From positions 1-40,152 of IMG/VR virus record IMGVR_UViG_3300045125_000008: a stretch of 40,152 nt of DNA; one strand, written 5' to 3'. Each line of letters opens with the position of its first letter. Position 1 is the stretch's first letter. The position numbers and the translations under genes are program-made. Origin of the DNA: a virus. Below, one piece after another: positions 33,201 through 40,152 of the stretch. The notes beneath the pieces are model-generated. The model did no database searches and had not been told where the DNA came from. It worked only from the letters and a program-made list of their open reading frames with translations.

Positions 33201-35607
33201 GACCGCCAGTTGCTGGGTCTTTTGCTGCGGTATAAAGACGAGTACGGATTAGGTTGTGTGCTCTAGCACGAGCTGAAGCGTATGTGCCCAGGCTTTACGA
33301 ATCTGGTCCTCAGTAAATCCGAACTGATTACCGATAGTCTTGTAAAGCTCCTCTTCAATCTGCATATAAGCAAATGCTCGCTCATTAGAGTCAGCTGCAG
33401 AGGTGTATCTTGCAAACAAATCATTCTTACGCTCAACAGTAAACTCTGCTGACTTTAATCTATCTTCAACTTCCTTGATTTGATTCTTTAAGTTCTTGAC
33501 AGAATCTGCATCCTTACCAGCATTAGCCAGTTGTCCACGTAGACCTGTTAGAATCTTGTTGTATCTAGCAACTGACCTTCAGATATGTTACGGACTTGGT
33601 TAAGCATATTGTCCAAGGTCTGCAATGACTGATTATCTGTGAAATCAATCCAGCCTTTAGGACGCTTGTAGAAGAAACCTGTCATAACGCGTACTGGGAT
33701 AGATGCTGCACCCAGAACGGATATCAATAAAGTTCTTGTGAGCGTGAGATTTCCTGACGCAATACTGACCCGATGTTAACTTCAGGTAGTTTGGTTGGGT
33801 CAAGGTAGCTTCAACGTTCAGCTTCTTGTAGATGTCAGCAAGAGTGTTGTCATACTCTGCAACTAAGACATCATACTTCTCTGCATTCTCACCTTGATTC
33901 ATCAAGTCCATAGTGAGTTGGCCAGTCTCGCTGTCAATAGCTTGACCGAAGTACTTAGCTTCAAAGATTTCATCTTCTAGGCTACCAATTTTGGCAGCAA
34001 CTGTCTGGCTCTGCTGTAACAAACGCTCTGCAGCTTTGACATCTCCTTGTGCCCATAGCACAATGTCTGTCTTTACTGCGTGACGAGCTGCTTTATCTTC
34101 AATCTTGTTAGCTGTTGCAAAGATATCTGCCATAGATGCAGGGTTTGCAGCTGTACGAATAGCATCAATGCGGAACAAGTCTGACTCATTCATACCATCA
34201 GTAGCTTCAACGAAGTCCTGAACGGTAGCTTGAATGCGTTCTACTCTACGACTAGGGGCTTCAAGAGATACAGTAATCTCATTGCCATCAATCTTAGTTA
34301 CATAGAACTTAGTATTGCGTGGAAGTAGCCATTCGCTTTCTCCAGCAGCTAGTTCTTTACCAACTTCAGTTCTAAACCCTATGGGGAAGATACCCTTAGT
34401 ACCTGCTGGGTTTACAATATTAACTACTATGCCACCCTTTGAGAAGTTCTTAGCAATCTTCTTATCTAAAGATGTGGATACAAAACCTTCGTCAGTAAAT
34501 GACTGACCAACCTTAAGGTTCTTTAGTTTAGAAATTGTCTCTTTGTCAGAGATTCCTCTAAAGGTTAACAAGTTCTCATCTAGCCCAGGAGCTTTGGCAA
34601 TAAGAGTGTCTAAATCCTGAATTATCTTGTTAGCTTTTTCTCCAGCTATGTAATTGCCATACTTGGCTTTGTACTCTGGATTGCGTAAAATGTTGTTTAC
34701 TTCACTAAAAGCACCGGAGCCATTGGTGTAGCTGACTAGAGAATCAGTTAATTCTGGGTTTGCTTCAGTTGTAAAGCCTTTTGCTCTTTGGCTATTAAGG
34801 GCTTTAACAATCTCATCTTGATTACCAGATAGGTTTTTAGCACGAGCTAGGTTTTTACCTACTGCTTCACCAGAAAATACTGCTGCAACCTCACCTGGCT
34901 TTACAGCAAGACGTGCAGCGCGAGCTGCTTAAGACCTTTACCTGCAATAAGTGTTGGGTCTAAAGTAAATCTAGCTACAACATCTGTAGCAAAAGATGAC
35001 CAACGACCTACTGTTTGCTCACGGAAAGCCTTCTGGCGTTGTTCTGCATCAAATACATTAAACTCAGGTGATAAGAATGCAGCGTGTGAATCAAGAAAGT
35101 TCTGACTCCAGGTGCTTCCTGTGCAAGTCCAGTTACGCCACCAAGTACATTGGGGGCTTGGGTCATAAATGCTTGGCCTGGAGAAATCTGACGGGCGCTA
35201 TCCCAAGACTCACGTAGGTTCTTAAGTACGTTTGCATCCTGATACAGCGGATTGGTAGGCTCTGGTAATGTCAAAGCAAATGATGCAGCTTGCGCTGTAA
35301 GGTTGTAAGCTCTTTCCATACCAGCAAACAACTTAGACCAGAACCCGCTGCCTGCAATAGCAGGTGTCATAGATGCTGGAACTACAGCCTTTGGAGCTGT
35401 GCGAGTTGTTGGGTCAAACTGTTCTAAAACTTTTTGTCTATCTTTGGCAGGAATTGCTTTTCCAAAGTCTAAGGGCGCGGCAAGAGAAGTGACGTTTTTC
35501 GGGTCATTGTAGTATTTGTTGAAGGCACCCATTGCATCGAAAGCCGAAGGATTCTTTGACTTCTGACGCTCTAGGTAAGCCTTTATAGCGGCTTCTCTCT
35601 CACTCAT
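30282..35607 (-). CDS. Giant internal virion protein with ADP-ribosyltransferase domain, frameshifted
   Basis: Frames from ATG 35607 to TAA 30282 join to one protein of about 1,775 residues. The N-terminal part has 'MSEREAAIKAYLERQKSKNP' and 'AFMTQAPNVLGGVTGLAQEA'. At about residues 340-440 a toxin-type ADP-ribosyltransferase fold is visible: 'LTFRGISDKE' (R), 'SFTDEGFVSTSLDKKIAKNF' (S-T-S), 'NPAGTKGIFPI' and 'AAGESEWLLPRNTKFYV' (E-x-E). Later parts contain 'NALVKQILPYGATGTGWKDL', 'LASRLILPFASG'-like 'DVASRLILPFASGTRSPYQY', 'YRKQFEEKAAPGSTVSYRTT' and 'RMLESDDLSKGL', an order shared with actinophage giant structural proteins. At least 12 indels. It may be injected with DNA and modify a host protein. 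Confidence 0.7.
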
Positions 35608-36051
35608 AGTAGGTTAGCCCTGAGCATCCTAACGTAATTACGGAAGGCCTGTGATGAATTGAGGTCAGCAGCGGCTGCTTCCAAAGCGGGTAGGTATGAG
35701 ACTAAACGTAGGCGGTCTTGCTCTGTATCCATATTGTTATTGATTAGCAAGAGCTTCTGGTCCATGGACCATCACCCATAGGAATGCCTGCTGTGATTGG
35801 CTCATCTGGACGTTGGCTTGGTGCAAATAGTGGAGTTACTGGTCGCTAGCGAAGCGGCATCACGTACTTCGCTGATGCAGGTAGTCGGGCTGACATCTGG
35901 AGTCTTAGCCATTGGTGCGCCTGCTTTAATTGCAGCAGTCTCTACACCTTCACCGTATGCAGCTGATGGCATTGCTAATAAGTCTGTTCGTCTTGGAGAA
36001 TTTGCCAGGGCCTGCTGGTCTGGCCTGCTAGATTGAGGGCCTACTAGCCAT
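35604..36051 (-). CDS. Small conserved actinophage virion protein, frameshifted
   Basis: ATG 36051 ('MASRP') overlaps the stop of the upstream gene; the frame then changes and reads 'SSRPDQQALANSPRRTDLLA', 'GVETAAIKAGAPMAKTPDV', and after breaks 'LFAPSQRPDEPITAGIPMGD', 'GPGPEALAINNN', 'QDRLRLVSYLPALEAAAADL' and 'RNYVRMLRANLL' to TGA 35604-35606, which overlaps the giant gene's ATG. 'Q.P.EP.T.G..MG.GPGPE' is a linker signature seen in actinophage proteins before the giant gene. About 150 residues, mostly unstructured. Confidence 0.55.
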
Positions 36052-36263
36052 TGTCTGTCCTCCATCTTCTCTAAATCTGATGTGAATTGTTCCCAAGCTC
36101 TGGAAACTTTTGTTTTTCTATTTGCGTGATAAACAGCTATTTCTAAAATCTCTGAAGCAAATGCTTCGAATGCTCTAATTATGTTTACGGTAAAACCTGA
36201 TACAACTACTAAGAAATCAGCGAGAGTGATAGAGCGTGGTATATAATCTTCATCTTTGTTCAC
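36044..36263 (-). CDS. Small conserved actinophage protein, frameshifted at the end
   Basis: From ATG 36263: 'MNKDEDYIPRSITLADFLVV', 'SGFTVNIIRAFEAFASEILE', 'HANRKTKVSRAWEQFTSDLE' and 'KMED', ending probably at TAG 36044-36046 after an indel. This protein with 'YIPR.ITL.DF', a hydrophobic helix and an AWEQF helix is typical next to portal genes in actinophages. About 70 residues. Function unknown; a membrane-near or head-neck role is possible. Confidence 0.6.
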
Positions 36264-36286
36264 GCTCTATCCTCTCAATTAAATTA

Positions 36287-36420
36287 CTAAGCCTTCTTGC
36301 CCTTACGTGCGGCAGGGGCATATCCGAACTTCACATCTAGCCTTTGCTGGCTTTGATGTGTCTTTCTTGCCTTCTGTTGGCTTCTGCATTGGATGCAGCA
36401 GCACGACCACCTTTTTTCAT
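36287..36420 (-). CDS. Lys/Ala-rich mini-protein, frameshifted
   Basis: ATG 36420 (GGAGGTGCTAA upstream). The frame 'MKKGGRAAASNAEA' continues in the next frame with 'TEGKKDTSKPAKA' and in a third with 'VKFGYAPAARKGKKA', ending TAG 36287-36289. About 44 residues, basic. It resembles the Lys-rich mini-proteins at 24 kb and lies just after the portal gene. Confidence 0.5.
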
Positions 36421-36442
36421 TTAGCACCTCCTTCGGTTATGC

Positions 36443-38205
36443 TCAACCTGCGATTTGCGAGAGCAATGTTGCAATATCTGGACGAGAGCCAGCAGCAGGG
36501 GCCGCACCCATTTGTTGTTCTGGACTTGGCTGCGAGGCAGGAACGGGGGCCGATACCTGCTGCTGGAACTTCTGCTCCCATACCTGGTCATCTGTGGTGC
36601 CATCTGTGGTTCTTCTGGGGCGAATACTTCTTCTACAATAGTTTCTATTGCTTTACCTTTTTGGCGGCCTTTAATTACCTCGGCGATTCTGACTAACAAT
36701 CTGAGAAGGGTCTTGGCCTTGTGCAGCAAGCGCTGGAATAGCCTGGGCGTACTGAGCAACAGCAACGCGCAAGAGAATCACGCATCTCTTCAATATCCAC
36801 ACGCTGTTCTTCTTGAGTGACATTTAACTCCATTGGGATTTCACGACGTACATAATCACGTGATACAAGTTTATCGCTTCGCATTTGTAGCAATGCAATG
36901 ATTGCTCTGTTTGGGTCCATACCGGACATAATTCCGTAGCGGACATCTACGCCGTATTCGCCGCCAATAGCTTTGGCAGGTTGATACTTCATTGAAAATG
37001 GTGTGCCGTCTTCAGCGCCACGAATTTCTTTTACAATATTGCCAAATACTTTTTCATCTACCTCAAAGCAGAGTGCTACAAGTTCTGTAAACAGACGAGC
37101 AAACTGTGCTTGAGCTGCAGCGAATCTGTGTATCAAATCCTGCTTGCAGTGCTTGCACACCACGGCCTGTAACAACAGATGCATCAAGATTACCGCTGCG
37201 TACTTCTGGATAGCGAGCACCCATACGAAGTTCACGCTCTAGTACTTGAGATTCAGAAAATACTCCAGGAGGAAGTTCTAGCGGCACACGACGGATTGCC
37301 TGTGGATTAGCGCTTCGCATAATCGAATCAGGACCAAGTGCGAGTTCTTGGACATCCTGCGGAATAGCAATCGGTGCTTGAATTGACTTTTCAGCTGCTT
37401 GAATTTGCAACACAGCGAAACGTGCACGTGCTAGTTGTACCGCTAGAACATCATCGAATTGTCCACGTGCTTCGCCATCAATGGATGAGCGAACAGCAAC
37501 GGATGCTAAGCATTTACCTAGTGGGTTTGCAGTCTGAGACAAGACTAGGTTATTGCGCTCAGGTAGGAAGATAATGTCTTGGTCTTTGTCGTGATAACGA
37601 ACCATTGATACGTATGGGGTATTAGCAACCTGTCCATACTGGTTTGTCTTCTTGCCAAGAATCTCTTGATAAAACTCTGGATATTGTGAAGCTAAAGACT
37701 CTGAATCTGTTGAGATGATTTGAGTCAAAGAAATAGTTCTACCGAATCTATCAATCTCTGGATAAACTCCGAATGGATTTAATAGACGGATACGTGGATT
37801 GTTGTTGGTGTAATCCATCTCAACGATGGCTGGCAAGCATACCGTAGGTATTAAACCAATCAGCGCCGGTGTACATCTGAATCTGTAAATCAGAAGATGC
37901 CACGTAATAGTTTGCAATGCGGGTACGGGTATCAGCTGCCTTGCGTGCATTAGTCTGAAACCATATTAGTTGCAGAGCACTCAAAGGCTGGAAGCGGAGC
38001 CATAGCCTCTGCCAAGGTCTCGAGCAGCAACGTCAATGAAGTTAGCCACTAGAGGCTTTGGATATTCCTCTGTGAACATTGCTGGATAAACCTTGGAGAT
38101 GTCTCCCTGGCGTACTGAAAGTACGCTACGCATACGCTGGTCGCGGGCTGCATACTTTGTCTGCAGCCGCGCTACCTTAGCGATGACTTCCTTGGCTGAT
38201 AACAT
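36443..38205 (-). CDS. Portal protein, frameshifted
   Basis: From ATG 38205: 'MLSAKEVIAKVARLQTKYAA', 'ISKVYPAMFTEEYPKPLVAN', 'FIDVAARDL', then 'VEMDYTNNNPRIRLLNPFGV', 'YPEIDRFGRTISLTQIISTD', 'NANPLGKC'-like 'TANPLGKCLASVAV', 'NLDASVVTGRGVQALQAGFD', 'FTELVALCFEVDEKVFGNIV', and a C terminus with 'IKGRQKGKAIETIVEEVF' and 'GSRPDIATLLSQIAG'. About 585 residues. Size, 'F...YPE.DR.G' and 'VTGRGVQAL' elements and place after the terminase match the portal of phages with N4-gp56-type capsids. It forms the dodecameric DNA channel. At least five indels. Confidence 0.75.
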
Positions 38206-38211
38206 TTATCC

Positions 38212-38394
38212 CTACTTACTTTTAGACTTGCTATTGCTTTGCTCTTGTTAATAGTAATAACTGGCTTCTCGCTTTGATCTTGCCAGTCTTGATATCAGTA
38301 TCGCCAGGGATACTGTTTGTTTTTTGAAGGCAGAGTCTTACCTTTTTGAATTGCCTGCATCTAGTGCGTTCATTTTCTTCTTTGGAGCTGCCAT
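38212..38394 (-). CDS. Small basic protein between terminase and portal, frameshifted
   Basis: ATG 38394 overlaps the reconstructed terminase stop. The product begins 'MAAPKKKMNALDAGNSK', passes into another frame with 'TLPSKNKQSIPGDTDIKTGK' and ends 'NSKSKSK' at TAG 38212-38214. About 58 residues, very basic. Function unknown; it may contact packaged DNA. Confidence 0.5.
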
Positions 38395-40152
38395 TAGATA
38401 AACTGCCTGTTGCTGTTCTTGTAGTAGTTGGTCGATGTTTACCACAACTTGACGCTTGCGCTCATTGTGATTTAAGAATGGATTCTTCATATGATGGCTG
38501 GCGTGGATACCAACGTTTAGCATTTCACGGACTCTGATTTCACAGAACCACAAAGCCATTACCATATCTGTCTTACCCTTAGTGGTAGGCGACCAGGTAA
38601 TCAAGTTGCTCAATTAAAGACTTAATGTTCTCTGTCTGGTCTGATGGCAAGATGTATCAAGATTATCTCTGTGATGCTTTCCATCAGGTTGCTTAGTACC
38701 AAACAGGGTAGACATAGAAGCTACACCGAAGCCTGCATCCCACTTATTGTTACCAGTGTGGTGCTCTCTTAGTAGCAACTCCTCGCGACGCAAGGAACTG
38801 TCTAATTCCTTCATCTTGCGTGAGAAAAGATTGAAAGGCGTTACGCTCGACAATCCATTCCGATGGTGCATATACGTTAGTCCAATCGGTAATGAGTTGT
38901 CGTGATTTGTGCAGGCGTAGGACGCGTGATCTTGATAGCGTCAACAATATAACGCTTATGAGAAACCCTATCAACCGCATAACAAATCGCCGCTGTGTCT
39001 CCGACCATTGCTGGGTCGAGTCCACAAATAAAACTGAAACCGTTGAGGTCTCTGGGATGACCTGGACTGCCAGGCACCAATCGACCTGCTTTTCGCATTC
39101 CATCGATTGAGCCTTTCACACATACTGGGTCGAAGATGGCATCATCTGAAATATCTTGCTGTTGGTAAACCAAGGCCCAAGTCGATGCGTCCATCGCTTG
39201 GCGCTCGTTATACAGATGCTTACCATTCCATCTTGGATACAAGCCTTCTTCTGTCTTATCAGATTCTTCTTGTCCATCAAAGGGTGCATCTGAATAGGGC
39301 CAGAGCGTTACCCATTTAGCGGGGTCCTCATTTGGTTCTAATAAGGCTGGCATTGCCAGGTATGTCCAAGGGACTAACCCGCCTGGGTAGCGCTCAGGAT
39401 TCCGTAATTCTTTGTATAAGTCTACTGCTGCAACGCGGGTACCGATAACAACCAACTTACCAGTTGGGTTAAGACGGGAGCGTACATCTTGGGTAAGCCA
39501 CTTAATCTGCCGTTCAAAGTCATTGGCGTTAGACAAGGTAACTGCGTCATCGATAATAATCATATCTGCACGCTTACCGTAGATCTGACCGCCGATACCT
39601 ACGGCTTCTAATGTTTGGGTCCTTCTCAGATGACTCACGGAGTTCATCACCAAAGACAACGCGGGTAGCCTGCCAGGAAGCTGTCTTAGAATTAAAGCCG
39701 ACACCGGCGGCGTATGCCTGCTGGAGTTCTTCATACATCGGGTGAGTCAAACGCTGCTTAATAGCATAGAGGAAGTCTGCTGCCAGACGCTGAGTCTGGG
39801 AGACTATCAGGACTCTAAAGTTAGGGTTGTTGACAACCTTGTAGGTTACATAGTCAACTGTGATGGTAATGGACTTGGCGTGGTTTGGCGGGATGTTGAT
39901 AAGGATACGGTTATCAGCGGTACCCTTCTCATACTTCATAGAGGGTGAAACCAAGAAGGTTGACGGCCCTCTATCACATCTACCAGATTCTTCTGGTGGC
40001 CAAAGAGTCTCAGACTTAAGGTACTTCTTGCGCCAGGTGACGAAATCTAAATCTAAAGCGGTAGCGTCAGCAAGTTCTTCTCGACTGCACCTAGCCGTAG
40101 TTCTATCTGCTAGGTTCTTGAAATACAGGGTCAGTCTTACGGTAGTACTCAT
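38394..40152 (-). CDS. terL: Terminase large subunit, frameshifted; 5' end at or beyond the window edge
   Basis: The frame begins at the window edge (an ATG at 40152, though the true start may lie outside). It reads 'LDLDFVTWRKKYLKSETLWP', 'PPNHAKSITITVDYVTYKVV' (variant Walker A), 'RVLIVSQTQRLAADFLYAIK', 'MIIIDDAVTLSNANDFERQI' (Walker B), 'KLVVIGTRVAAVDLYKELRN', and the nuclease domain with 'FSFICGLDPAMVGDTAAICY', 'SEWIVERNAFQSFLT', 'TKQPDGKHHRDNL' and 'KTDMVMALWFCEIRVREM'. It cuts concatemeric DNA and pumps it through the portal. Breaks lie near 39607, 38880, 38770 and 38620. About 585 residues; the match to actinophage large terminases is strong. Confidence 0.85.

Overview
The window looks like about 40 kb of a tailed-phage genome (Caudoviricetes), probably from a phage or prophage of an actinobacterium. 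Reasons: a WhiB-type transcription factor, an actinophage-style holin/endolysin pair, an actinophage-style large terminase, portal and giant internal virion protein, and perfect DnaA boxes at the left end. The modest GC of most of the window and Lys-rich mini-proteins of a kind I know from aquatic phages suggest a freshwater or marine actinobacterial host. That host call is inference. No DNA polymerase or small terminase is seen, so the genome probably continues beyond the window. Layout: (1) 1-392 is a non-coding head with inverted repeats, two DnaA boxes and a promoter. (2) 393-4396, plus strand: a tightly overlapping array of about 20 tiny genes, starting with an ArdC-like single-strand DNA-binding domain, rich in zinc-ribbon mini-proteins and ending with an SLT-type muramidase. 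(3) 4458-4500 is a terminator between convergent units. (4) 13226 down to 4495, minus strand: the early/replication unit, with endonuclease VII, a proteasome/HslV-like Ntn hydrolase, a CCHC zinc-knuckle protein, a RecB/Cas4-like exonuclease, WhiB, a DnaB/RecA-like helicase, a resolvase-like nuclease, a primase, a DUF1599 protein, a sigma-like factor and a nuclease. (5) 13227-13670 is a non-coding control region with repeats, hairpins and a terminator. (6) 40152 down to 13671, minus strand: the late unit, with large terminase, portal, a roughly 1,775-residue virion protein carrying an ADP-ribosyltransferase domain, further internal proteins, scaffold, major capsid protein, Lys-rich mini-proteins, a collagen-like fibre followed by GT25 and GT4 glycosyltransferases, connector and tail proteins, an Mtd-type tail fibre, a tyrosine integrase, a large tail protein, endolysin and holin. 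A dominant property of the sequence is that many genes are split by single-base indels, often at short homopolymers, while family motifs continue across the break in another frame. I read these as sequencing or assembly errors (uncorrected long reads are likely), not pseudogenes, and I give each broken gene its reconstructed extent. A few genes (integrase, major capsid protein, scaffold, sigma factor, the mini-proteins at 24-25 kb) are intact. The most interesting biology is the collagen-like fibre with its glycosyltransferases, the ADP-ribosyltransferase inside a virion protein, the proteasome-like protease beside a zinc-knuckle protein, and the integrase embedded in the late tail genes.
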